Shown piece after piece: positions 1-6,559 of a stretch of DNA of 12,630 nucleotides; the first letter of the stretch is position 1; the number at the start of each line of letters is the position of its first letter. Where the stretch lies: contig JAMDDG010000046.1 in assembly GCA_023488865.1 (NCBI GenBank), forward strand, positions 1-12,630. The letters run 5' to 3'. The notes beneath the pieces are model-generated. The model did not search any database, was not told the origin of the DNA, and worked only from the letters and a program-made list of their open reading frames with translations. This stretch comes from Bacteroidota bacterium (GTDB lineage: Bacteria > Bacteroidota > Bacteroidia > Bacteroidales > Prolixibacteraceae). The position numbers and the translations under genes were made by a program.

Positions 1-515
1 ATCTCTTCTGCCGAAAGTTTGTTTCTAAACCAATAGTGGTAAAAAAGGTTGATCAGCTTTTGGTAATGTTTCTCTTCTTCCGATTCGTTTTTTTTGTCGA
101 AAGTGGGCGTTTCAATCAGCGACTTAAGCTCATTTTCCAGATGAAATGATTCCAATTGGGAGAAATAGGCTGAAATATTCTCGATAGATAGCCGGATAAA
201 TCCACGTTTTTTCTGATACTCCAGCGAAGCCGAAAATTTCATCTTCAGACTATCGGCACAAAGATCAGCCAGTTCAAAGGTCGACAGCATAATATGCTGG
301 TAGATTCTCTGACGTTCCGGGTCGGTAATCCCTTCTACCGTATATTTCAGCATAAACCGGTAGTTCTGCTCCAGATCAAGCTGCTGGTCGCTGAATTCTC
401 CCAAACCGTTCGCCGTGATCATCTTTTCGAGCTGGTCGAATGCGGGTTTCAGCTTCCTTTCCGAAAGTAGCCGACAAATTGTACGGTGACTATTTTTTAT
501 TTCTATTTCGTTCAT
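1..515 (-). CDS. Conserved Bacteroidota protein of unknown function, N-terminal part (partial at left edge)
   Basis: The minus-strand frame opens with ATG at 515 and stays open for 171 codons to the window edge, so the C-terminus is not visible. The protein starts MNEIEIKNSHRTICRLLSER. It is hydrophilic, rich in Leu, Glu and Lys, and looks wholly alpha-helical, with no signal peptide or membrane segment in the visible part. It resembles, from memory, large cytoplasmic Bacteroidota proteins of unknown role that carry helical repeats, with a conserved stretch like NYRFMLKYTVEGITDPERQR at about residues 51-70; this is a recollection and not a search result. A purine-rich AGGGAGAA lies about 10 bases before the ATG. 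The start is 24 bases beyond the stop of the PorP/SprF gene on the same strand, so the two are probably co-transcribed. I cannot assign a function. Confidence 0.8.
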   Translation of the reverse strand, partial: MNEIEIKNSHRTICRLLSERKLKPAFDQLEKMITANGLGEFSDQQLDLEQNYRFMLKYTVEGITDPERQRIYQHIMLSTFELADLCADSLKMKFSASLEYQKKRGFIRLSIENISAYFSQLESFHLENELKSLIETPTFDKKNESEEEKHYQKLINLFYHYWFRNKLSAEE

Positions 516-539
516 CCCTATGATATTCTCCCTTTTTTC

Positions 540-1487
540 TTAAAAATACCGTGCCGCATATCTTCTGTTTCGCCTGCTGTTCTGGAATTCATAGTTGATA
601 GTGAATTCGTGCGTTCCGGAGTTAACCATATTTTCGTGAAAAGTAGTCAAATCAAAAGAATATCCAAATCGCAATTGAGGGTTAACAATAAACTGGAAAG
701 ATAAAGCATAAGAGTTCTTCAACCGGTAGGTAATTCCAAACCAAACCCTTTCATAGAGCAAAATATTCGCAGCCATATCTGTGTATGAAGGGGTCTGCTC
801 GCTCCAACGGAACAGAAAAGTTGGTTTTATTTTCACTTTGTCTGAAAGAGGAAAGACATATCCTCCCATGGCATACATGTGCAGAACCTCCCTGTAAACT
901 TTTTTATCGGAATCATCCACTATGTTGTTTTTAAACAATTTTGGAATAGAAAAGCCCAGAAAAAAAATATCACTGTGCCAGAGAGCACCGAATCCAACAT
1001 TGGGCAGCATCTTAAAATCCACATTCTGGGCAAAAGAGGGGTCAATCTGATCGTTAAGCTCCAAATCCCGGAACCGTGCATGATAGGTATTGAACCCTGC
1101 TTTGATCCCCAATGCCAGAAACTGTCTTGGTCTCAGGACTAACCGATAGGCATAATCGACATATACCCCGTTTTGCAATATAGGGCCCCACTTATCGTTT
1201 ACGATGGAAAGGCCCAATCCGACATTGAATGATTTCATGGGGAAATGGATGGTAAACGTGTTGGAGTTGGGCGCTCCTTCCCATCCGACCCATTGCGCCC
1301 TCGACAACGCGGATATCGACAGGACACCGGAAATCCCGGCATAGGCCGGCTGAATCGACAACAAATTGTTTAAGTACTGGGTATAGACCGGATCTTGCTG
1401 TGATTTAACCTGTTTTGGGCATACGGCAAGCAAAATCAGGAATGCAGTAGTCAGGCTAAAATGCCAATGTGAATGAATTATCTTCAT
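540..1487 (-). CDS. PorP/SprF family type IX secretion-associated outer-membrane protein
   Basis: A 315-residue protein with an N-terminal signal peptide (hydrophobic core about residues 12-23, likely cleavage near VKS-QQ at 29/30). The mature start QQDPVYTQYLNNLLSIQPAY is the hallmark of the PorP/SprF family: Q-D-P-x-(Y/F)-T-Q-Y followed by a Pro-Ala-Tyr-Ala-Gly turn. The rest alternates short beta strands, as expected for an outer-membrane barrel, and the chain ends in an aromatic residue (RYF). Members of this family occur in type IX secretion and gliding systems and next to large adhesins. Many genomes hold several paralogues, so this copy need not be the core secretion component. No PorK/L/M/N genes are visible. 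A partial gene of unknown function follows at 24 bases. The family assignment is firm; the exact role is inferred. Confidence 0.9.
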   Translation of the reverse strand: MKIIHSHWHFSLTTAFLILLAVCPKQVKSQQDPVYTQYLNNLLSIQPAYAGISGVLSISALSRAQWVGWEGAPNSNTFTIHFPMKSFNVGLGLSIVNDKWGPILQNGVYVDYAYRLVLRPRQFLALGIKAGFNTYHARFRDLELNDQIDPSFAQNVDFKMLPNVGFGALWHSDIFFLGFSIPKLFKNNIVDDSDKKVYREVLHMYAMGGYVFPLSDKVKIKPTFLFRWSEQTPSYTDMAANILLYERVWFGITYRLKNSYALSFQFIVNPQLRFGYSFDLTTFHENMVNSGTHEFTINYEFQNSRRNRRYAARYF

Positions 1488-1512
1488 ATTTAAAAGGTTA
1501 AGGGAGTCCTTT

Positions 1513-1617
1513 TTATTTCAGGATGAAACGAGCAACCGAAGTTTTGAATAAACCCACAGGAAATAAAAATAAGCGAGTTCCATCCGACCATAATCAAGCA
1601 AATTATTTCAGGATGAA
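1513..1617. repeat. Two direct copies of a 15-bp dyad-containing sequence in a divergent intergenic region
   Basis: TTATTTCAGGATGAA occurs at 1513-1527 and again, identically, at 1603-1617, start to start exactly 90 bases. Each copy contains TTCA-GGA-TGAA, a perfect 4+4 dyad with a 3-base spacer, which is the shape of a binding site for a dimeric regulator. The copies lie between the divergent porP/sprF-like gene and the riboflavin synthase gene; the nearer one is 26 bases before the porP-like ATG. Regulatory function is inferred from position and symmetry only. Confidence 0.5.
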
Positions 1618-1673
1618 TATACAAAATTCCCTTAAGAAGAAAGAACGAAACAACCACGATCTATAATATCTGT

Positions 1674-1681
1674 TATCTTCG
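1674..1681 (+). promoter_or_regulatory. Possible -7 element for riboflavin synthase
   Basis: TATCTTCG differs by one base from the Bacteroidota -7 consensus TAnnTTTG and lies 22 bases before the ATG at 1704. No TTG-type -33 element is visible about 20 bases upstream, so this is a weak call. Confidence 0.3.
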
Positions 1682-1703
1682 TAAAAATTTTATTGCAGAA
1701 GTT

Positions 1704-2306
1704 ATGTTTTCAGGAATAATTGAAGGGATGGGTACGGTTGTATCTATCGTAAAAGATCAGGAAAATGTTCACCTGACCCTGAATTGTGATTTTACACCGG
1801 AGCTGAAGGTCGACCAAAGTTTGTCGCACAACGGTGTTTGCCTGACAGTTGTCAGGAAAGAGGGGGGCAACTATACAGTTACGGCTATCAAGGAGACTTT
1901 GCTGAAGTCCAATCTGGGGTTGTTAAAAGCTGGGGATAAGGTCAACCTGGAAAGAAGTATGAAGATGGATGGCCGTCTGGATGGCCATATCGTACAGGGT
2001 CATGTAGATCAGACTGCTGTTTGTGCAGAGGTCCTCGAAGCAGACGGAAGCTGGTACTATACTTTTAAATATGATTTTGATCCTGAAAAAGCACGTCGTG
2101 GGTACATGACCGTCGAGAAAGGTTCAGTTACCGTGAATGGGGTAAGTCTCACGGTAGTGAATTCGAAAAAAGACTCTTTTCAGGTAGCCATCATACCGTA
2201 TACTTTCGAACACACTAATTTTCACGCTATTCGCAAGGGTAGCGTGATCAATCTTGAGTTTGACATTATCGGCAAGTACCTGAGCAGATTGGCTGAGTAC
2301 AAGTGA
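1704..2306 (+). CDS. ribE: Riboflavin synthase (alpha subunit)
   Basis: A 200-residue protein of normal family length. It catalyses the dismutation of two 6,7-dimethyl-8-ribityllumazine molecules to riboflavin and a pyrimidine, the last step of riboflavin synthesis, in the cytoplasm as a trimer. Two tandem lumazine-binding barrels are visible: residues 1-97, opening with MFSGIIEGMG and containing SHNGVCLTVV at 41-50, and about 98-186, containing the repeated VNGVSLTVV at 144-152. The linker motif GHIVQGHVD is at 94-102 and IPYTFEHTNF at 164-173; the C-terminal helix follows. All key segments are present. The gene is known as ribE in many Bacteroidota and ribC in E. coli. No other riboflavin genes are nearby and no FMN riboswitch-like structure is evident upstream. 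The TGA stop overlaps a GTG that opens the dipeptidase relic. Confidence 0.96.
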   Translation: MFSGIIEGMGTVVSIVKDQENVHLTLNCDFTPELKVDQSLSHNGVCLTVVRKEGGNYTVTAIKETLLKSNLGLLKAGDKVNLERSMKMDGRLDGHIVQGHVDQTAVCAEVLEADGSWYYTFKYDFDPEKARRGYMTVEKGSVTVNGVSLTVVNSKKDSFQVAIIPYTFEHTNFHAIRKGSVINLEFDIIGKYLSRLAEYK

Positions 2307-2602
2307 GGAACTGGAAAGAATACCGTGAAACCGGCAAAAAATTTCCCAATAAATTGGCAACCGTCCAGGATATGGTCGACCACATCGATCATATTGTGAA
2401 AGTGATAAGAATCGATCACGTGGGTATCGGAACCGATTTTGACGGCGGTGGTGATTTGTCGGGTTGCAGGGACGTGAGCCAGATGGGGAATGTTACCCTC
2501 GAACTGGTCAAAAGAGGATATTCAGATGAGGATATTAAAAAGATCTGGGGTGGTAATTTTATGCGGGTTTTCAGGGAAGTCCAGAAATCAGCAAGTTTGT
2601 AA
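2303..2602 (+). pseudogene. C-terminal relic of an M19 (membrane/renal-type) dipeptidase
   Basis: The 99-codon frame matches only the C-terminal part of M19 zinc dipeptidases. It contains DMVDHIDHIVKV, then IDHVGIGTDFDGGG (the family's conserved DFDG segment), then DVSQMGNVTLELVKRGYS and KKIWGGNFMRVFREV, the typical family ending. The N-terminal HxD metal motif, the bridging Glu and the later metal-binding His residues of the barrel are all missing, so it cannot be an active dipeptidase. What should be upstream is replaced by the complete riboflavin synthase gene: the first codon, GTG at 2303, overlaps the ribE TGA. The frame is free of internal stops, which suggests a recent deletion, or translation by re-initiation. 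The frame ends with TAA at 2600-2602, directly against the convergent stop at 2603. The family match is strong; the history is inferred. Confidence 0.8.
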
Positions 2603-3670
2603 CTACCGCTTGTCCACCATTAGCCAGTAACCGGTTTCGGGTTCGGCTTCCTGAAGCTTAAACAGTGTCTGCTCTGCCTCTTCTTTCGTTTGGTAACTAT
2701 TTACAGAGACCCGGTAAAAATTTTTACCCAAATTAGCAACCTGGGCATGATAGCCCTGTTTAATCAATTTCTCAGCTAACTTATCTGCATTTTCCCTGAT
2801 TTTGAAACAACCCCCGATCACGTGGAACTTTCCCTCCGAAGGCTCCACGGCAAAAGTCGGATCGATCGCTTTCCCGGATTGAGCTGTGGGTGCAACCGGG
2901 GCATGATCGGCTGTTAAAACAGGTTCAGGCTGTTTCATTTCATCTTTAACAGCTTGATTATTCGTTTTTTCTTCGACTTTGTTTGCCGCCGGAGTAGTTT
3001 CAGTTACCGGATTGGTATTTGGAACATTGGTATCCGGGTTTTTGGCTGTCGGGATTTCTGTCAATGAAATTGAGGCAGCATTTGAAGTTTGTAGCTGATT
3101 CGCAGGATCGTGGTTTATGCCTTTTGGAATAAAATACAAAACTGCAAGGATGGGTAATGCAAGTAACAGATATTTAACTGCAGGCCGACGTCGAACCTGA
3201 GGTTCCGGAGCTTTGTCCCTGAAAACAGGCTTGGGAGGCTGGTTGTATTTATTCACCAATTGAGGAAAGTGAAAAGATTCGAGCCCAAAAGCATCTGTCC
3301 TGGTATGTTTATTCGTTCCGGCATCAAACAGAAGATGCTCGTTTTGATCAAAATAAAGTGTGCCAAGCTGATCGAACTCAACCTTTTCGCCGTTTTCCAG
3401 TTTGAACATACACTCAGTCACAAACTCGGAAACGATTTTTCTGGCCTCAAGATACTTAACATCTTCTTGTTCACAAATGTAGTTAACTAATAATCCGTCG
3501 TTTTTCTTCAGCTTGCTGCTAAAAATGATCTCTTTTGACGGAGGGGAAAATTTATTCACCTGCGGATCGTACTCAGAAGGACGATAATTCGAGATGAAAC
3601 CCCCGAGATCAGGAATGATCACGCAATCGTTCGTTTTCAGCAATTCTGCGAGATGTAATGAAAGGTCCAT
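2603..3670 (-). CDS. Membrane-anchored protein with HU-like (CCDC81-type) N-terminal domains and a C-terminal SPOR domain
   Basis: A 355-residue protein in three parts. Residues 1 to about 130 resemble the bacterial HU-CCDC81 pair of domains found in Bacteroidota: MDLSLHLAELL, then CVIIPDLGGFISNY at 16-29, and VEFDQLGTLYFDQ at 97-109. Residues about 166-182 form one membrane helix after an Arg-rich stretch (RRRP at 160-163). A low-complexity Pro/Thr/Asn linker covers about 190-275. Residues about 276-355 form a SPOR domain (FHVIGGCFK, then ADKLAEKLIKQGY, FYRVSVNSY). SPOR domains bind septal, denuded peptidoglycan, so this protein probably spans the inner membrane with the HU-like part in the cytoplasm and SPOR in the periplasm. 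A role in division or wall organisation is inferred. It is divergent from galE. The stop abuts the dipeptidase relic with no gap. Confidence 0.9.
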   Translation of the reverse strand: MDLSLHLAELLKTNDCVIIPDLGGFISNYRPSEYDPQVNKFSPPSKEIIFSSKLKKNDGLLVNYICEQEDVKYLEARKIVSEFVTECMFKLENGEKVEFDQLGTLYFDQNEHLLFDAGTNKHTRTDAFGLESFHFPQLVNKYNQPPKPVFRDKAPEPQVRRRPAVKYLLLALPILAVLYFIPKGINHDPANQLQTSNAASISLTEIPTAKNPDTNVPNTNPVTETTPAANKVEEKTNNQAVKDEMKQPEPVLTADHAPVAPTAQSGKAIDPTFAVEPSEGKFHVIGGCFKIRENADKLAEKLIKQGYHAQVANLGKNFYRVSVNSYQTKEEAEQTLFKLQEAEPETGYWLMVDKR

Positions 3671-3688
3671 AAATGATTATTTGGCTCC

Positions 3689-3696
3689 CAAATATA
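3689..3696 (-). promoter_or_regulatory. Possible -7 element for the HU-like/SPOR gene
   Basis: On the minus strand this reads TATATTTG, a perfect match to TAnnTTTG, 18 bases before the ATG at 3670. No clear TTG is visible at -33. The short leader that this implies makes it plausible but unproven. Confidence 0.4.
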
Positions 3697-3720
3697 AGAA
3701 TAAATCTTAGATTTAGTACT

Positions 3721-3754
3721 TTTGGATTTTGCTAAGCGAACCTAAGTATTTTTG
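3721..3754 (+). promoter_or_regulatory. Probable galE promoter (TTTG ... TATTTTTG)
   Basis: TATTTTTG at 3747-3754 matches TAnnTTTG, with TTTG at 3721-3724 and a spacer of 22 bases, close to the usual Bacteroidota spacing of about 19-21. A second perfect -7 match, TACTTTTG, overlaps at 3717-3724. CTAAG at 3732-3736 and 3742-3746 and the inverted CTTAG at 3758-3762 flank the element and could be regulator contacts. The implied leader is roughly 95 bases and contains a small hairpin at 3784-3801. Confidence 0.5.
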
Positions 3755-3857
3755 GGGCTTAGTGGCAAATTTTTCTGGCCATAATTCCGCATTTGCGGGA
3801 TAAAGGAGCTAATAAACAGATTTCAGAATGTAAAACAGGCATTAATAAAACTAACAA

Positions 3858-4886
3858 ATGAAGGGAAAGATATTGGTTACGGGAGGAACCGGATACATTG
3901 GTTCACATACCGTTGTTGAATTGCAAAATGTTGGTTTTGAGGTGGTCATTATTGATGATCTCAGCAATTCTACTGCCGGCGTAGTCGACCAAATTGCACA
4001 AATAACAGGGATACGTCCGGAATTCCATCCGTTTAATTTGCAAAACCTTGATCTCCTGGATGCTTTTTTTGAACAGACTAAAGGGATCGGTGCGGTTATT
4101 CATTTTGCTGCCTTCAAAGCAGTTGGTGAATCTGTAAAGAAACCTTTGAGCTATTACCGCAACAATATTCTATCGCTGGTAAACCTGTTCGAATGTATGG
4201 ACAAACACCGGGTAAATAACCTTGTATTTTCCTCTTCGTGTACCGTCTACGGCCAGCCCGCCCAACTCCCGGTTACGGAACAAACTCCCCGGAAGGAAGC
4301 TGAATCGCCCTATGGCAATACAAAAATTGTTTGCGAAGACATCATCCGGGATTATACGAAAGCAAATCCCCGGATTCAATCCATTGCGTTACGTTATTTC
4401 AACCCGATTGGGGCGCATCCTTCCGCATTAATTGGCGAACTTCCCAACGGGATCCCCAACAACCTGGTGCCGTTTGTAACCCAGACAGCTGCCGGGTTAC
4501 GGGAGCAACTCCAGGTGTTCGGAAATGATTACGATACCCCGGATGGCAGCTGTATCCGCGATTACATCAACGTGGTTGATCTGGCCAAAGCCCATGTGGT
4601 CGCTATCGGGCGCCTCATGGATAAAAAAAATGAATCCGCTTTCGAATTTTTCAATGTAGGTACCGGTAAGGGAGTCTCCGTGCTGGAATTGCTGAACGCG
4701 TTCGAAAAAGCAACCGGACAAAAGGTGAACTACCGGATTGCCGGACGGAGGGCAGGCGACATTGAAAAAATTTATGCTGATACGACCAAGGCCAACCAGG
4801 TTCTGGGATGGCATTCAGCCGCTTCGCTGGAAGAGACCCTTCTCTCTGCCTGGAACTGGGAAAAGAAGATCAGGAAAATGGATTGA
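3858..4886 (+). CDS. galE: UDP-glucose 4-epimerase
   Basis: A 342-residue extended short-chain dehydrogenase, the normal GalE length. It interconverts UDP-glucose and UDP-galactose with bound NAD, in the cytoplasm, feeding galactose use and polysaccharide synthesis. The NAD-binding Rossmann motif GGTGYIGSH is at 9-17, followed by DDLSNS at 33-38 as in GalE proper. The catalytic Ser lies in SSSCTVYG (125-132), and the Tyr/Lys pair in SPYGNTK is Y152 and K156. The substrate-side stretch YFNPIGAHPS and the later RDYINVVDLAKAHV are also typical. No signal peptide. rfbB follows after 136 bases on the same strand, probably not in a tight operon. UDP-GlcNAc epimerase activity is possible in this subfamily, but the motifs favour GalE. 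Confidence 0.95.
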   Translation: MKGKILVTGGTGYIGSHTVVELQNVGFEVVIIDDLSNSTAGVVDQIAQITGIRPEFHPFNLQNLDLLDAFFEQTKGIGAVIHFAAFKAVGESVKKPLSYYRNNILSLVNLFECMDKHRVNNLVFSSSCTVYGQPAQLPVTEQTPRKEAESPYGNTKIVCEDIIRDYTKANPRIQSIALRYFNPIGAHPSALIGELPNGIPNNLVPFVTQTAAGLREQLQVFGNDYDTPDGSCIRDYINVVDLAKAHVVAIGRLMDKKNESAFEFFNVGTGKGVSVLELLNAFEKATGQKVNYRIAGRRAGDIEKIYADTTKANQVLGWHSAASLEETLLSAWNWEKKIRKMD

Positions 4887-5022
4887 GCGAGGAAGGAAAC
4901 GGTAACGGGGAATATGAAAATTGGGAAATGTGAAAATGATTTCGGAGGTTCAAAACGAATAGAATATTGAGTGCCAATATATTTAATATGAATTATATAA
5001 CAAATTTATCCTAACAAAAACC

Positions 5023-6078
5023 ATGAAGAAAACAATTTTGATCACCGGAGGTGCCGGGTTTATTGGTTCACACGTTGTACGGCGATTCGTGAAAAAATAT
5101 CCTGATTATCAAATTCTTAACTTAGACGCACTCACTTATGCCGGGAATCTCGAAAACCTGAAGGACGTTGATACTTTGCCCAACTATACATTTGTGAAGG
5201 GCGACATCACGGACGGCGAATTGGTGAACAAACTATTTGAAAACTATCCAATTGAAGGGGTAATTCACCTGGCGGCAGAATCTCATGTCGACCGCTCCAT
5301 TACCGATCCCGCGGCCTTTATCCGCACCAATATCTTCGGAACATTTAACCTGGTTCATGCGGCCAAGGAGCACTGGAAAGGTAACATGGACGGAAAACGG
5401 TTTTACCATATCTCGACTGATGAGGTGTACGGTTCCCTTGGTGAGACCGGACTTTTTACGGAAGAAACCGCTTATGATCCCAAGAGTCCCTATTCGGCTT
5501 CCAAGGCGAGCTCGGATCACTTAGTCAGGGCTTATTTCAACACTTTTCACTTGCCGGTACTGATCTCCAACTGCTCCAACAACTACGGTCCCAATCAGTT
5601 TCCCGAGAAACTGATACCGCTTTGTATTCATAACCTTCAACACATGAAACCCATTCCGGTTTACGGGAAGGGTGAAAATATACGCGACTGGTTGTACGTT
5701 GAAGACCATGCTTCAGCCATTGACCTAATTTTCCATCAGGGTGTGATTGGCGAAACCTATAATATAGGCGGGAACAACGAGTGGACCAATATTGGCCTGA
5801 TCAGGGCTTTGTGTGAGGTAGTGGATAAAAAATTAGGCAGGGCGCCCGGGACTTCCCAACAACTGATTACTTTCGTCAAAGACCGTGCCGGCCACGATCT
5901 GAGGTATGCCATCGACTCCACCAAGATTCAAAGGGAATTGGGCTGGAAACCCTCCCTGCAGTTTGAGGAAGGGCTCGGCAAGACTGTTGATTGGTATCTC
6001 CAAAACACCGATTGGCTCGAAAACGTCTCTTCAGGCGCTTACGAAAAATATTACGAAAAGCAGTATCACCAAAGGTAG
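5023..6078 (+). CDS. rfbB: dTDP-glucose 4,6-dehydratase
   Basis: A 351-residue extended short-chain dehydrogenase that converts dTDP-glucose to dTDP-4-keto-6-deoxyglucose, the second step towards dTDP-rhamnose and other deoxysugars for surface glycans. The NAD-binding motif GGAGFIGSH is at 9-17, LDALTYAGN at 34-42, and LAAESHVDRSI at 83-93, all diagnostic for RmlB/RfbB. The dehydratase triad T132-D133-E134 sits in HISTDEVYGSL, and Y157/K161 in PYSASKASSDH. NCSNNYGPNQFPEKLIPL and the GENIRDWLYVEDH stretch confirm the family. The length is normal and all catalytic residues are present. The other dTDP-rhamnose genes (rfbA, rfbC, rfbD) are not in this window. A weak TATATTTA at 4978-4985 is the only promoter-like feature upstream. 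The stop is two bases from the stop of the convergent small gene. Confidence 0.95.
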   Translation: MKKTILITGGAGFIGSHVVRRFVKKYPDYQILNLDALTYAGNLENLKDVDTLPNYTFVKGDITDGELVNKLFENYPIEGVIHLAAESHVDRSITDPAAFIRTNIFGTFNLVHAAKEHWKGNMDGKRFYHISTDEVYGSLGETGLFTEETAYDPKSPYSASKASSDHLVRAYFNTFHLPVLISNCSNNYGPNQFPEKLIPLCIHNLQHMKPIPVYGKGENIRDWLYVEDHASAIDLIFHQGVIGETYNIGGNNEWTNIGLIRALCEVVDKKLGRAPGTSQQLITFVKDRAGHDLRYAIDSTKIQRELGWKPSLQFEEGLGKTVDWYLQNTDWLENVSSGAYEKYYEKQYHQR

Positions 6079-6080
6079 CG

Positions 6081-6449
6081 CTATTTTCTGGAAGCGGTGA
6101 CTTCTACCGGACCATCAGGTGTCTCAGCCTTACCTTCGAGTTTTTGGTTAACCAACTTGAATTTAACGGTGACCGGGGTGGACTCAAGGTTGATGGTAAC
6201 GGAAATCACCTCCTCTTTGATGGTGATACTGGAGAAATCCATTTTCTGCTCTCCGATAACCAGTTCCCCTTTCAGCGAATCACCAGCTTGGGTAAAATTG
6301 ATCAGCCCAGAGGTATAATTGGGCGGTGCCGCCGGGGCGGAATATTGCCATTTCCCGATCAGTTTCTTCTGATCAAAAGTCTCTGCCTGCAATTGTACCC
6401 AGACAGTAAACAATAAGAGAAAAGCAATAGTTATTCCTTTGATTCTCAT
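6081..6449 (-). CDS. Small secreted beta-rich protein of unknown function
   Basis: A 122-residue protein with a clear Sec signal peptide (MRIKGITIAFLLLF..., likely cleavage after LQA at about 22). The mature part of about 100 residues begins ETFDQKKLIGKWQYSAPAAP. It alternates short hydrophobic strands with polar turns (GDSLKGELVIGE, TVKFKLVNQKLEGKAE) and looks like a small beta barrel or sandwich, with a lipocalin-like G-K-W near the start. I recall similar periplasmic or exported proteins of unknown role in Bacteroidota with a GKWxxxAPxAP opening. There is no cysteine at the cleavage site, so it is probably not a lipoprotein. It follows the aldo/keto reductase gene on the same strand after 110 bases. 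No TAnnTTTG match was seen upstream. Being a gene is likely; its function is unknown. Confidence 0.8.
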   Translation of the reverse strand: MRIKGITIAFLLLFTVWVQLQAETFDQKKLIGKWQYSAPAAPPNYTSGLINFTQAGDSLKGELVIGEQKMDFSSITIKEEVISVTINLESTPVTVKFKLVNQKLEGKAETPDGPVEVTASRK

Positions 6450-6559
6450 TCTGTTATAATTTAATTTATGTTTTCAGTCCAATTAACACGATTCCATTCA
6501 ACCCTCCGTCATTCTCCGTTTCTCGTTTCACCGTTTTATTTCTTCTCGTTTACCTCGGC

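Noticed and set aside
1488..1703. FMN riboswitch upstream of riboflavin synthase
   Set aside because: I could not find the conserved RFN-element pattern; only a duplicated dyad and a weak promoter box are visible.
4887..5022. Imperfect tandem GGGAA..TGAAAAT units after galE
   Set aside because: The similarity is short and low-complexity; no stable structure or clear repeat boundary can be defined.
5991..6416. 141-codon plus-strand frame across the rfbB end and the small secreted gene
   Set aside because: It is antisense to the signal-peptide gene at 6081-6449 and out of frame with rfbB; no motif supports it.
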